64,000 nt of DNA from Sedimentisphaerales bacterium (GTDB lineage Bacteria > Planctomycetota > Phycisphaerae > Sedimentisphaerales > Anaerohalosphaeraceae), in NCBI GenBank assembly GCA_028282905.1, contig JANQGW010000102.1, positions 49,570 through 113,569 of the forward strand. The letters run 5' to 3'. Shown piece by piece: positions 28,817 through 38,218 of the stretch (its first letter is position 1; each line of letters opens with the position of its first letter). Under the pieces are notes generated by a model. That model searched no databases. It was not told where the DNA came from and worked only from the letters and a program-made list of their open reading frames with translations. The position numbers and the translations under genes were made by a program.

Positions 28817-30973
28817 TCAATCTACCATCGTATCGACTGTCAGCTTGTCTAAATGACAAGCTGCGGCAAGGCTGACATTGAACGCCGCATTAAAAGCAGT
28901 CCAGCCTTCAACATGCCGAAAGACCAGTTCGGGATTGAATGGATAATGCTCAGTCGTACAGGAAGAATTTAATGTTCCTCGGACTAATTCCAGACGTGCA
29001 CAGCGATTCTTGGGAAACATCTTCGGCCAACCGCGTTCGACGCCGACATAATCCTGTACGCCCAGATAACCGCTGTGAGCACCAAGTGGGTTCCGTCCGA
29101 ATAAGTTATCGAAGTGCCCCGCCCCAATTTCCATCAGCCGCTGCTTTTTAACGGCATCATCGGTCACCATAGCGACGGCAAAGCACACGCCCGGAAAACC
29201 GGCCACATTGCCGGGGTCATTCCAACCGGCACCACCGTGCGAACCGGGTGTGAACCGCGGAAGTGACCAATCCTTATCATTGTAGCGGCGTAAATCCCAC
29301 ATGTTGTCCGAACGGGCAATCATGATATCGACCCACTGATCAATTTTTTCCTGTAATCCGGCCGGCGCTTCATCCGGATACAGTTTCAAAAAGAAAATCA
29401 GCCCCGTCATCAGCTTATGCTCGCTCATCCGCTGCCCTTTTGTCGTGGTCGGATCGTTCCAGTCAAGCTCGTCAATAATCCATTGTGTTTGCTTTTGCGC
29501 CGCCTGCATATAAAGCCGGGTATCGCCGCGACCGTCACGCTTTGCGACCTGATACATCATCAGGTTTGGCATAATCGAATGACCGGGACAATGACGTCCC
29601 TTGAATGTACCGATTTTTTTGTTCACATCAAACAGCCCAACTTTACCCCAATGATCAAAGGTGAAATTATATGCCTGTCGATAAAATTTCTCCGTGAAAT
29701 ACTGTCGATACATTGGGTATCCGTACAGAAAATAAGCAAACTGCTCAATCGTCTGCGGATGAATGCGATCTCCGAGGGAATCGCCGGATGGATCATGTGT
29801 CTTCGGATCCATCAGATACCATCCAACACCCCAATGAATGACACTGATGATATCCGGCACTTTCTCGCCGACCGGACCGTCCAGTTCCGTGTAATACCGC
29901 CGAGCCGTCTCAAGTGATTTGGCATCCTTGGTGGTTTTGACCAGTTTGAAGGATGGATCCAGAACTTTTTTCTTATCCTGCGCGTAACTCATCTCAATTG
30001 GAAGACGGTCAAATACTGACTGGGCGGACAGATACATCAACACCAGCGACGGCATTTCATAACTGTAATACGTCCCGTCACGCCAGGGAGAACCGCCGTA
30101 ACCGGATGGATGGGTACCGGCCACACTGCGGGCGTCCTGCATAAATCGCAGTGCCGGCTCCAGCGACACCTGCTGCATCCAATGCGGCTCAATCTGAAAT
30201 GGGTCAGAAGTCCCCGCTTTCAGATCACCGCCGGCCACTGTGATGATATATTCAATACCACGTTTAGATGGCTTGAAATCTGAAAAATCTCCGACCCCCT
30301 TTTTCACAACACCATTATACAGAACCGTATCCGAATCTTTTTCAGTAATCGTAAATGTCCCCTGCTGTTCAATCAGCGGCGCCGTAAAGCGTTTGGGCCA
30401 ATTTAAATTGTACCCGCTTTGATTGACAAAAACGGGTTGCTTCGTAAAAACAATCTTTTCCTTTTCAAAGATCGGCGGATATTTCTGACCCCATTCAAAA
30501 ACACGAATCTCGGCAATCCGCACCGGCCCGGCATCCGTGGAGACAAAACGAACTTTGCTTGCCTTAACAGGTTCGACCAGATAAATTTCGACATCACAGG
30601 ATTTGTTCTTCGTTTTCGTCGCTCTTCGGTCATCGACCCAGCGACCGTTTTGGTAGAACTGGAACTTGAAATTACGAACCGCACTGGTCCATTGACCGTG
30701 GTCCTGCCATCCGGTAATCATCTGAACACAGCCGACATCAACGGTTTTTCCCAAGTCAATCTCCAACAGATGCGGGCCATTTGATTTTTTACTCAGCCAG
30801 CGGGAGGTATTGTTGAATTTTCCGTCAACGACTTTATCAGCCGTATACTGGTCCATCTGAGAACTGGCTTTGACTTTCGCAGAACGCGCAAGATTTTTTG
30901 CGGTTTCCGCATAACTGGTCGCCCCGGCTGCAAGTATTGTCAGTATGATCGTTACAGTTAAATCCCTTCGCAT
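28817..30973 (-). CDS. Exported GH9-like glycoside hydrolase with N-terminal discoidin domain
   Basis: A 718-aa exported protein. A signal peptide (1-22) leads into an F5/8C discoidin-like domain (about 28-160), then a cellulase-type N-terminal Ig-like domain (about 170-260) with the recognisable VNQSGYNLNWPKRF segment, and an alpha-helical catalytic region (about 270-718). Near the end it has NLFGRNPLGAHSGY and HVEGWTAFNAAF, which echo the GH9 C-terminal blocks. The usual GH9 catalytic aspartate motif (DAGDY-like) was not found; SPWRDGTYYSY stands near the expected place. It is therefore a divergent GH9 or a neighbouring alpha/alpha6-barrel family. The start has AGGAG 7 nt upstream. It is second in the seven-gene operon, between the FAD oxidoreductase and the symporter. 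Confidence 0.72.
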   Translation of the reverse strand: MRRDLTVTIILTILAAGATSYAETAKNLARSAKVKASSQMDQYTADKVVDGKFNNTSRWLSKKSNGPHLLEIDLGKTVDVGCVQMITGWQDHGQWTSAVRNFKFQFYQNGRWVDDRRATKTKNKSCDVEIYLVEPVKASKVRFVSTDAGPVRIAEIRVFEWGQKYPPIFEKEKIVFTKQPVFVNQSGYNLNWPKRFTAPLIEQQGTFTITEKDSDTVLYNGVVKKGVGDFSDFKPSKRGIEYIITVAGGDLKAGTSDPFQIEPHWMQQVSLEPALRFMQDARSVAGTHPSGYGGSPWRDGTYYSYEMPSLVLMYLSAQSVFDRLPIEMSYAQDKKKVLDPSFKLVKTTKDAKSLETARRYYTELDGPVGEKVPDIISVIHWGVGWYLMDPKTHDPSGDSLGDRIHPQTIEQFAYFLYGYPMYRQYFTEKFYRQAYNFTFDHWGKVGLFDVNKKIGTFKGRHCPGHSIMPNLMMYQVAKRDGRGDTRLYMQAAQKQTQWIIDELDWNDPTTTKGQRMSEHKLMTGLIFFLKLYPDEAPAGLQEKIDQWVDIMIARSDNMWDLRRYNDKDWSLPRFTPGSHGGAGWNDPGNVAGFPGVCFAVAMVTDDAVKKQRLMEIGAGHFDNLFGRNPLGAHSGYLGVQDYVGVERGWPKMFPKNRCARLELVRGTLNSSCTTEHYPFNPELVFRHVEGWTAFNAAFNVSLAAACHLDKLTVDTMVD

Positions 30974-31036
30974 TTCGTAACTCCTACATGAAAGAATACA
31001 GTGATTATATCATTTATTTCAGGTGTGTGCAACCTG

Positions 31037-33445
31037 TCACTCATAACAGCGAATCTCAAACAGTGACGCAGGAATGTTTTTATCCGGCGCCGACAGCTCC
31101 AATCGCAATTCATCTGTAACGACAGGCGTATCCAGCACAATTGTGTTGCGTGTTTGATGATTGTCATCACACTGATAGACGATATTGTCTAGTGCATCAA
31201 TAATCCGGTATTTACGGACACAATAGGGTATCACATTGCAAGGATGGCCCATCAGCACAGATTCCATCGGATGATCCCAGTCGGTGTCAAAGCTCAATTC
31301 AATTCGTCGGATGGTTTTAACATGACTCCACTTTAAGTGCAAGGAAGGATTTGCATCACCCGGATCAGCTATCCAGGCATTCGGGCCGCTGGTTGGACGG
31401 CAAATACCGTTAGTTAAGTTGTCAACATCAAATTGACAGATTGGCGGTTCAACAGACATCGCCAGATTGTGTCCTTTCGGCCAACGCTGCGGAATCCAGA
31501 ATTCCATCGTATCAACACCAATATCACGATCAGGCTTTTGCAAATAGCCATTGTTCACGCGGTAATTGCCCTGACGCAAGACTGACAACAAACCGGTCAC
31601 ACGCATCTTACTGCAGCGAATAGAGATGTCAGGACTTTCCATCAGGCAGACAAATACATAGCCGGATCGATCAACAACTGTTTCAAAGTCGATATCAACC
31701 GCCTGAAAAGGTCGTTCATTGATAACTTCATCTGCTTTTGTCAATTGAATATCCAACCGACCGTTTGTACCGGTCATGATCTCATAACCCATTGCCGCAG
31801 CCTGAGTCGCTTTCACTTTCTTCCGAGCAGAAACATCCGGCGATATATCAACCGTTTTTTTCGCAAGCACAACATCCGGCGTAAAGTTGCCTTCACGACC
31901 GGCAGTCCGTAATTCGCAGGTCAGAGTTGTTGATGTTCGGGCCTGTACCTCAAATGAAAACCGCGGCACCTTACCCGACTTGACGGGCAGCAGCATCGCC
32001 CAGGCATTTTCAAGTGAAGTAACCGGCCCGTCCGCCGGCAGTCGGCCCAGTTCAAAAGAACTGGACACAGAAATCGAAGCCTGCTTGACAATATCCTTCG
32101 GATCATCAAGAGAATAGCCCGGTATGTATTGCCCGGACTTTAATAGCTGCTGCTGCAATTGCCCTATCCGGGATTTATCGCTTAAATCTCGCGGCATCAC
32201 ACGCTTCTTTGAGCAGATCGCCGCGGCCATCCCCACCGCCTGAGCACTGTGAGCACAAGTCGTCATAACCCGGCTTGAACCGCAGGCAACATGAGAAGCA
32301 CTGATAATCCGACCGGCCAAAAATAAATTGCGAACATTTCGACTGTACAGGCACCGATAGGGAATCTGATAAATGCCTTTGGAATGCCACTGATCACATC
32401 CGGGCTTATTGCTGTAAATGCCGTCAGCCGGATGCAGATCAATCGCCCAGCCGCCATAAGAAACCGCATCATAGTGCTGACGTTGTTCGACAATATCCTG
32501 CTGAATCAGCATAGTATCGCCTTCAAAGCGACGGCTCTCGCGTTTACCGGGAATCATTCCAACCCATTCCAGCGTCATTGTTTCTGTACCGGGAAAATTG
32601 CCTGAGTTTTTAATATAACTCCAAACCCCATACACAATTTTCCAAAGTTCCCATTTAATTTTTTCACTGTCATGAATTGTATCCAGCCGCCCACCATATT
32701 CAATCCACCATAACTGGCAGCCGTATTCATCTTTTTTGAAATTGCGGTATCGGGGAATCTTTGTAATGTCCTTCAACGCAAATTCCGGCGGAATGAATTT
32801 AACGGGCTTTCCACTGTCTTTTGAGTAGAAGAAGATCGAATGGCCCATCAGTGCTCCATATTCCACTGAGGGTGCAAATTTTTCACCAAATTCTTCAGTG
32901 GTTTCAGCGCCCATGCGGTATGCAGCACCAGCCAGATAACCAACGATGCCATCACCGGATGCATCGCAAAACAGCGGCGCCGAAATCTCATAGAGCGTTG
33001 AAGTCTGACTGCAAAAAGCGCGAACCATACGAATGCTCTCGGCGTCATGCTTTTCAAGACTGAAAACAGCCGTATTCAACAGCAGCGTAATATTGGATTC
33101 CTGTGTTACTTTATCCAGCAAGACCGAATCAAATATCACCGGATTGCCTTCCGGGTTGCGGTACATGTTTTCAACGAGCAGTTCGTCAATGATCCCGCCT
33201 TCCCGTGACCAGCGATTATTGTTACCCAGATGCGACGTGGCTCCTAAGGCCCACAGCCGCACTTCGCTGGAAGCATTGCCGCCCAAGACAGGACGATCTT
33301 GTACCAGTACCACATTCAGCCCTTCGCGCGCCGCCGTAATCGCACAGCACACACCGGCCAAGCCGCCGCCGACAACTGCCAGGTCACAGTGCAGTTCCTG
33401 CGTCTTCAAATCATTTTTCTCAGATGGTAAACCCTGCTTCAACAT
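31037..33445 (-). CDS. Cytoplasmic FAD-dependent oxidoreductase (PF12831-type) with C-terminal discoidin-like domain
   Basis: An 802-aa flavoprotein without a signal peptide. The dinucleotide-binding motif DLAVVGGGLAGVCCA lies at about 21-35, followed by VLVQDRPVLGGNASSEVRLW, the signature of the FAD_oxidored family common in Planctomycetota polysaccharide loci. A second FAD-contact region (NLFLAGRIISASH) lies near residue 360. The C-terminal third contains beta-rich segments, the last resembling an F5/8C domain. The substrate is unknown; oxidation of a sugar or sugar acid is the usual guess. It is the first gene of the seven-gene operon, followed after 63 nt by the GH9-like gene. The start ATG has only a weak ribosome site. 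Confidence 0.87.
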   Translation of the reverse strand: MLKQGLPSEKNDLKTQELHCDLAVVGGGLAGVCCAITAAREGLNVVLVQDRPVLGGNASSEVRLWALGATSHLGNNNRWSREGGIIDELLVENMYRNPEGNPVIFDSVLLDKVTQESNITLLLNTAVFSLEKHDAESIRMVRAFCSQTSTLYEISAPLFCDASGDGIVGYLAGAAYRMGAETTEEFGEKFAPSVEYGALMGHSIFFYSKDSGKPVKFIPPEFALKDITKIPRYRNFKKDEYGCQLWWIEYGGRLDTIHDSEKIKWELWKIVYGVWSYIKNSGNFPGTETMTLEWVGMIPGKRESRRFEGDTMLIQQDIVEQRQHYDAVSYGGWAIDLHPADGIYSNKPGCDQWHSKGIYQIPYRCLYSRNVRNLFLAGRIISASHVACGSSRVMTTCAHSAQAVGMAAAICSKKRVMPRDLSDKSRIGQLQQQLLKSGQYIPGYSLDDPKDIVKQASISVSSSFELGRLPADGPVTSLENAWAMLLPVKSGKVPRFSFEVQARTSTTLTCELRTAGREGNFTPDVVLAKKTVDISPDVSARKKVKATQAAAMGYEIMTGTNGRLDIQLTKADEVINERPFQAVDIDFETVVDRSGYVFVCLMESPDISIRCSKMRVTGLLSVLRQGNYRVNNGYLQKPDRDIGVDTMEFWIPQRWPKGHNLAMSVEPPICQFDVDNLTNGICRPTSGPNAWIADPGDANPSLHLKWSHVKTIRRIELSFDTDWDHPMESVLMGHPCNVIPYCVRKYRIIDALDNIVYQCDDNHQTRNTIVLDTPVVTDELRLELSAPDKNIPASLFEIRCYE

Positions 33446-33485
33446 ACCAATATCTTAATCCCAAATACACTCTATAACTTATTAA

Positions 33486-33521
33486 AGGGGCAGACCAACT
33501 GGTATAAGCCAGCCTGCCCCT
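33486..33521 (-). terminator. Probable transcription terminator
   Basis: GGGGCAG and CTGCCCC form an outer 7-bp stem; CTGG and CCAG form an inner stem around TATAAG. On the minus strand it is followed by TTTAAT. It lies about 45 nt past the stop of the LamG/PKD/dockerin gene and before the seven-gene operon. The T-run is short, so termination may be partial. Confidence 0.65.
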
Positions 33522-33565
33522 CTTGTTACTTAACTTTACAAAACGAAAGACTTTTTCAGGTAGTA

Positions 33566-35674
33566 TTACGGATTCGCATATGGATTCGTGCAACCGATTC
33601 CACCCTGCGGATCAATACAATCCAGCCATTCCGCTGCAAACACAACAAAGTCTTCAAGATTGACTCTGCAGTCGGGTGTTGGATTACCCTCACCATCTGG
33701 AGTACCGCCGGCTACATCAAAGTAATTCCCATATCCATCGGCAAGCGCCTGCTCACAGGTTGGCTCAACAACGCTGATCACGACAATGTCAGTTTCAGTT
33801 TCCACACTATTTGCCAGAGTTATCTCAAAGCGGTAATCCCCAGGCAAGCCTGCCGGGAATGAAATCATCGGCGACAGGGTATCAGCACCAGCAACGAAAG
33901 TCACTTGGTTCGGATCACCTTCCGGACCGTCAATCTGAGCCCATGTTATTGCTGCAGCTTCAGTCGTAAAGTCAGGCAGTTTGCCATCGTCAATCACATA
34001 AGCAGATTCATCAACAAAAGTGAAATCTCCAACATTGACATATTCCTGATTATTACCGGCCCACAGATGCAGTTTGACATTACCTTGAGCTACAAGGTTA
34101 TCAATCTCGCTTTGAGGGAGCGGATAATTGTAAAGTCGCAGATCATCCATCAGCCCTTCAAATGCGCGATCTCCGCTTGGGTTAACGTCAGGATCGTCCA
34201 GGATATGGACAAGTTCGCTCAGATCGGAAGCGGCATACGTTGCGGCTGCCTCACCGTAGAGACGACCATCGATATAAAGCTGATCTAAACCGGCAATAGG
34301 ATCATGAATCGCCACAACATGATGCCAATTATCAGCAATCAGCGCACGAGATGCTTCCAGATAGGGTCCAGCATCCATACTGATGGTTTTATTGTTGATC
34401 TGCAGCCTATCATCGCCAAAGTGGATGACCCTTGAGTAGTAGCCGGCACCGCTCTCAGGTACTTGCAGCCATGCTGCAACCGTCCATCCACCTTGAAGCT
34501 CGAGGAAATTCGGATCGCCAACATAAGGTGCATTCACAGTACCGGTAACCAGTTTCCCGGTATCCGGTCGTGTATCAAGGGCCACCGATGTCCCTGAGTT
34601 CAAAACACCAGCTGCAGTGTTCGGATCACTGATTGAAGGTGCCGCGTGATATCCGTTTCCTGAAATATCGAGAATGTTTGGATCCGTATCGATACCTTCA
34701 AAATTCCAATGTGCCAGCGGTTGTTGGTTATCAGCGGGGTCATCAACATATACCGAAATCGTATCGCTGTCAGATGCGGCACTGGGTGTAGCAGTTGCAG
34801 TAACCTGCAAAACATAGTCGCCACCTGCGCTAAAGGTAACGTTTGGATCCTCAACATTGGCATTGGGAATGAATGTGACAGCACCCGGGCCGCTGACTTT
34901 CGACCAGGTAATCGTATCGACCGTCTCGATCCCTGACGTGACAATTGTCGCATCCACTGGACCGTATTCGGAACCAACTTGGCCAATGGGACCAGCAGCC
35001 TCAGCCGTTACGGTAATGGGATCGGCAACTTGCAACGTAATATTGTCAATTCGTGAGATAACATTGTTCGTACTATTGTTGTCATACATATAGAGACGGA
35101 TTTCCGTGGTGGTGCTGGCCGGTAGTGTGATCCCCAGATTCATACTACGAACACCATCGTCTGCTGGGCCACCTGTATAAGAGGCAACGGTTGATGCAAA
35201 GCCATCCAGACTTGTTTGAATGAAAAAAGTCACGTTCCCGTTTTCGCGGAACTGTGCCCATTCCATGATGCCAACAGTTATCGGGGAAGCTCCCGGATCA
35301 ATCGTAAACATTAGATATTCTTGTGCAGTGACAGCTCCTGCTTCAGTTGTTGCTTCGACAGAATTACCGCGATAAAACCAGTACTGGCCAACTACATGGT
35401 CCTTCACGGAAGCAGTGATACCCATTCTGTCGGTATCAAAACCAACTGATCCATCATCGCTCTGGTAAGGCGCCGTCAGACTGCCGGCCGTCACACCGGC
35501 TTTGACAGTCCCTGCTGCCGTGCCGACAGCGCGAAACATGGCATCATCGCTGGCATGACCTCCAGATGCAAAATCTGCAGTATCCTCAAAATCATATTGT
35601 ACAATAATCTCTCCCGCCTGTGAGACCATACTCAATGCCAAAAACATCACCATAAATAAAACTAATTTTCTCAT
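33566..35674 (-). CDS. Secreted PKD/LamG protein with C-terminal dockerin-like repeat
   Basis: A 702-aa exported protein without a recognised catalytic domain. Signal peptide (ending SQAG), an N-terminal beta-rich domain starting IIVQYDFED (about 20-220), a PKD-like domain (about 222-315, with GDYVLQVTATA), a LamG domain (about 320-535), a second PKD-like domain (about 540-640, with GDYRFEITLAN) and a dockerin-like C-terminus (CRVNLEDFVVFAAEWL). The ATG at 35674 has AGGAG 7 nt upstream; the in-frame ATG at 35680 has only 2 nt of spacing. It is preceded 69 nt upstream by a 31-codon open frame that resembles its own signal peptide and first strand. A terminator follows. Confidence 0.86.
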   Translation of the reverse strand: MRKLVLFMVMFLALSMVSQAGEIIVQYDFEDTADFASGGHASDDAMFRAVGTAAGTVKAGVTAGSLTAPYQSDDGSVGFDTDRMGITASVKDHVVGQYWFYRGNSVEATTEAGAVTAQEYLMFTIDPGASPITVGIMEWAQFRENGNVTFFIQTSLDGFASTVASYTGGPADDGVRSMNLGITLPASTTTEIRLYMYDNNSTNNVISRIDNITLQVADPITVTAEAAGPIGQVGSEYGPVDATIVTSGIETVDTITWSKVSGPGAVTFIPNANVEDPNVTFSAGGDYVLQVTATATPSAASDSDTISVYVDDPADNQQPLAHWNFEGIDTDPNILDISGNGYHAAPSISDPNTAAGVLNSGTSVALDTRPDTGKLVTGTVNAPYVGDPNFLELQGGWTVAAWLQVPESGAGYYSRVIHFGDDRLQINNKTISMDAGPYLEASRALIADNWHHVVAIHDPIAGLDQLYIDGRLYGEAAATYAASDLSELVHILDDPDVNPSGDRAFEGLMDDLRLYNYPLPQSEIDNLVAQGNVKLHLWAGNNQEYVNVGDFTFVDESAYVIDDGKLPDFTTEAAAITWAQIDGPEGDPNQVTFVAGADTLSPMISFPAGLPGDYRFEITLANSVETETDIVVISVVEPTCEQALADGYGNYFDVAGGTPDGEGNPTPDCRVNLEDFVVFAAEWLDCIDPQGGIGCTNPYANP

Positions 35675-35742
35675 AATCATTCTCCTAAAATTATTTGTTT
35701 CAGCTGTTATTGTCGACATACAAAACCTATTGCTAAGGTGAC

Positions 35743-35838
35743 TTAGCCGCTTTCATAATCATAAGTTTCGACGATTCCTGCCCGAGCAAAGCCTGCAATT
35801 GCCGCTATGCACATTCCAATTAGCACTTTTTTGATCAT
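35743..35838 (-). CDS. 31-codon open frame: signal peptide plus one strand, possible truncated gene or leader peptide
   Basis: MIKKVLIGMCIAAIAGFARA followed by GIVETYDYESG and a TAA stop. The ATG has a perfect GGAGG 6 nt upstream, as strong as any in the window. The product looks like the first 31 residues of the neighbouring LamG-type proteins (compare AGEIIVQYDFED at 33566-35674, and a signal peptide like MKKMLIGILIAALVG at 57201-57914), then ends. No continuation in other frames was seen before the next gene, 69 nt on. It may be the remnant of a PEP-CTERM or LamG gene removed by deletion, or a translated leader. It follows the pseudopilin gene by 129 nt. Confidence 0.5.
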   Translation of the reverse strand: MIKKVLIGMCIAAIAGFARAGIVETYDYESG

Positions 35839-35967
35839 CCCATACCTCCACAAATACATAAATTTTCTTTTCCCATACACCTCACAATAGGCGTTCTCAA
35901 AAATTGTGTCTGACAATCTAACTTTAGCCTCACCCTTGAGGCAATCGTCAACGATAATAACCCAACA

Positions 35968-36828
35968 CTATCGGCTTGACTCCTGTGCCCAGGGATAGTC
36001 ATCCCAAGTAATCTCGTCAACACGGCCGATGTTCCAGTTGCGATGCCACTTCAGTCCAAAAGCATCCACCATTGTCACCTTTTCTGCGTGACCGTCCAGA
36101 AATACGACTTGTGTATAACGACTATTGTGACGCTTCAGCAACATTCGATTGATCGCCTGAGAATGTGTCCAGTCTGAAGTTGAATTCGGAATGCCCGTTT
36201 CGCTGCCGGCCATTCGAGGGTTATCTGACATTTGAGGGCCAAAGCCGGTCCAGATGGAATCAGCAAACAGGGGGATGTTCTCACCGGAGCTGCCGGTAGA
36301 TACATCAGACCCCCAAAAATTTCTTTTGTTTAAACCACCCAGGTTCACCGTTTGATTCGACACCCAGTAGTTCATGCCGTAACTGCCGTCATGGATCTCC
36401 TCGCCAGGGGTTTCGTCGAGCACCGGAACGGCCCGCCAGCAGGTATCCAGTGTTCCCATATAACTCCCACTCGACATCCCGGCGGAACTGACACTGACTC
36501 CCGGAACTCTTTCAGCCTTCGCAGCAGCCGGACAAGTAAATACGCCGTCATCCTGATAATACGGTTTGAGCCGATAGATCCATTCATGCCAGCGGCTTGG
36601 CGCCCCATCTTCCCGAATAACCGCAAACTTATCATCGTTTTCCTGGAGGTATGTCTTCCAGCAGAGGTGCCACTGACGCAAATTCGATTGACAAACCACC
36701 GCCCGGGCCTGATCCTTCACTTTTCTCAAGCCGGGCATCACAATCGCGAGTAATAATGCAATAATCGCAATCACCACCAGTAATTCAATCAGTGTAAACG
36801 CATGTGTCCGTTTTTCCCTGTTTGACAT
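35968..36828 (-). CDS. Large pseudopilin-like protein with type IV prepilin N-terminus
   Basis: A 286-aa protein with a short basic leader and [19 protein letters not shown], a prepilin-peptidase site. The body contains CQSNLRQWHLCWKTYLQEND and later VVFLDGHAEKVTM and LKWHRNWNIG. It is clearly paralogous to the protein at 58011-58877 (shared SNLRQWHLC, DGHSEKV and WHKEW blocks). The ATG at 36828 has GGAAAGG 6 nt upstream; a TTG two codons further out is less likely. Divergent from the XylR-type regulator gene with 194 nt between the starts, a region with phased repeats. Likely envelope-located, function unknown. Confidence 0.88.
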   Translation of the reverse strand: MSNREKRTHAFTLIELLVVIAIIALLLAIVMPGLRKVKDQARAVVCQSNLRQWHLCWKTYLQENDDKFAVIREDGAPSRWHEWIYRLKPYYQDDGVFTCPAAAKAERVPGVSVSSAGMSSGSYMGTLDTCWRAVPVLDETPGEEIHDGSYGMNYWVSNQTVNLGGLNKRNFWGSDVSTGSSGENIPLFADSIWTGFGPQMSDNPRMAGSETGIPNSTSDWTHSQAINRMLLKRHNSRYTQVVFLDGHAEKVTMVDAFGLKWHRNWNIGRVDEITWDDYPWAQESSR

Positions 36829-36927
36829 GGCCAACCTTTCCCTTTACTGTCATTATTCCCATAATCCCTTGGTACAGCACTCGCCTAAGTTGCCTCACTA
36901 TCTTCAATATCGCAAAAAACAGTTAAC

Positions 36928-36970
36928 ACTTCAACGCCATATCACGTAACTTTTTCGCCATTTTGCGAAA
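36928..36970. promoter_or_regulatory. 21-bp-phased direct repeats and overlapping palindrome in divergent promoter region
   Basis: ACTTCAACGCCAT (36928-36940) and ACTTTTTCGCCAT (36949-36961) match at 10 of 13 positions with a 21-bp period, two helical turns, as in AraC- and XylR-type operators. The second copy overlaps an 18-bp inverted repeat TTTCGC-N6-GCGAAA (36953-36970). The region lies between the divergent pseudopilin (ATG 36828) and XylR-type regulator (ATG 37023) genes, so autoregulation is plausible. ACTTCAACGCCA recurs at 59039-59050 upstream of the paralogous pseudopilin. Confidence 0.5.
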
Positions 36971-37022
36971 CATTTTCCTTTTTTATCTTGCCGTAAACTG
37001 AAAAAAACGCTAAAAATAGAAT

Positions 37023-38177
37023 ATGCAGAACGTCAAAAAGATTATTCTGTTACTGGAACTTTCACGAGCGATGGATCGTGACGTTGCCCGTGGAATTGCC
37101 CGCTATGCCCGCTTGCAGAGTTCCTCACGCTGGTCGTTTTATAACGAGGATTCCGAAGGCCACCATACACCCCTGCCCCGGCTCAAAAACTGGGGCGCCC
37201 ACGGGATTATCGCTCATAACCCCACTCCCAAACGTACCGAGGCAATTATCAACTCCGGGCTGCCGGCAGTTATCCGCGGGATCAAACTTCTGAACTGTCC
37301 CCATATCAGCTCAGACTCGGTCGCGATGTCAAAAATGGCCGTCGAGCATTTTCTTGAAAGAGGCTTTCATACGTTTGCCTACTGCGGCTTCGATTCTTCC
37401 GATTGGTCACAAATACGGAAAGAACATTTTAAGCAGCAATTATCTCAGCTTAGCTATCCGCTTCATTGCTATAAACAACCCAAAGCGCGTAACTGGTACT
37501 CGGTCGAAAAGGAACAACCTATTATGGCCGAATGGCTACGATCTTTACCCAAGCCCATTGCCCTCTTCGCCTGCAATGACGACCGAGCTCGACACATCAT
37601 CGAAGCCTGTAAGATTCCCGGAATTCATGTTCCGGAGGAGATTGCTATCCTGGGCGTCGATAACGATGAACAGGTCTGTGAACTTTCTGATCCACCCATT
37701 TCCAGTATCGCATTGAATTCCGAGCGGACTGGTTTTATTGCCGCAAAACTACTGGATCAAATGATGAACACGAGGAATCCTTGTGATGAAGAAATCATGG
37801 TCAGTCCCACTCATATCGTCACACGGCAATCCACGAATATCCTGTCTATTGAGGACCAGGATGTTGCCACGGCGATTAATTTTATCCGCAATCATGCGCG
37901 AACAATGATTCAAGTCGATGATGTGGCTGAGGCAACCCATTTGTCACGGAGAACACTGGAAAAGAAATTTCGAATGTATTTAAAACGTTCGATTTTAGAG
38001 GAAATCAATCAAACTCATGCACGGCAAATTGCGCAAATGCTTGTTGAAACCAACCTGTCCATTACGGAAATAGCCCTCAGTTCGGGGTACTCCAGCGTCA
38101 ATCATCTGGCACGAAGCTTTCGAAAGATCATGGGGACAACCCCTATCAAATACCGACAGCAATACAGCAATAAGTAA
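37023..38177 (+). CDS. XylR-type transcriptional regulator (LacI-like sensor plus AraC HTH)
   Basis: A 384-aa cytoplasmic regulator and the only plus-strand gene in the polysaccharide locus. Residues 5-275 form a periplasmic-binding-protein-like sugar sensor (LPKPIALFACNDDRARHIIEACK and EIAILGVDNDEQVCELSDPPISSI are diagnostic of the XylR branch). Residues 285-384 form an AraC DNA-binding domain with two helix-turn-helices (VAEATHLSRRTLEKKFR and ITEIALSSGYSSVNHLARSF). Such proteins bind direct repeats and usually activate sugar catabolism genes on binding a sugar. No strong ribosome site precedes the ATG. It is divergent from the pseudopilin gene and convergent with the secreted FAD oxidoreductase gene. 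It is paralogous to the regulator at 44062-45213. Confidence 0.93.
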   Translation: MQNVKKIILLLELSRAMDRDVARGIARYARLQSSSRWSFYNEDSEGHHTPLPRLKNWGAHGIIAHNPTPKRTEAIINSGLPAVIRGIKLLNCPHISSDSVAMSKMAVEHFLERGFHTFAYCGFDSSDWSQIRKEHFKQQLSQLSYPLHCYKQPKARNWYSVEKEQPIMAEWLRSLPKPIALFACNDDRARHIIEACKIPGIHVPEEIAILGVDNDEQVCELSDPPISSIALNSERTGFIAAKLLDQMMNTRNPCDEEIMVSPTHIVTRQSTNILSIEDQDVATAINFIRNHARTMIQVDDVAEATHLSRRTLEKKFRMYLKRSILEEINQTHARQIAQMLVETNLSITEIALSSGYSSVNHLARSFRKIMGTTPIKYRQQYSNK

Positions 38178-38218
38178 TCCACAGCCATTACTGATAGATT
38201 ACGATAGAGTACAGAGTA

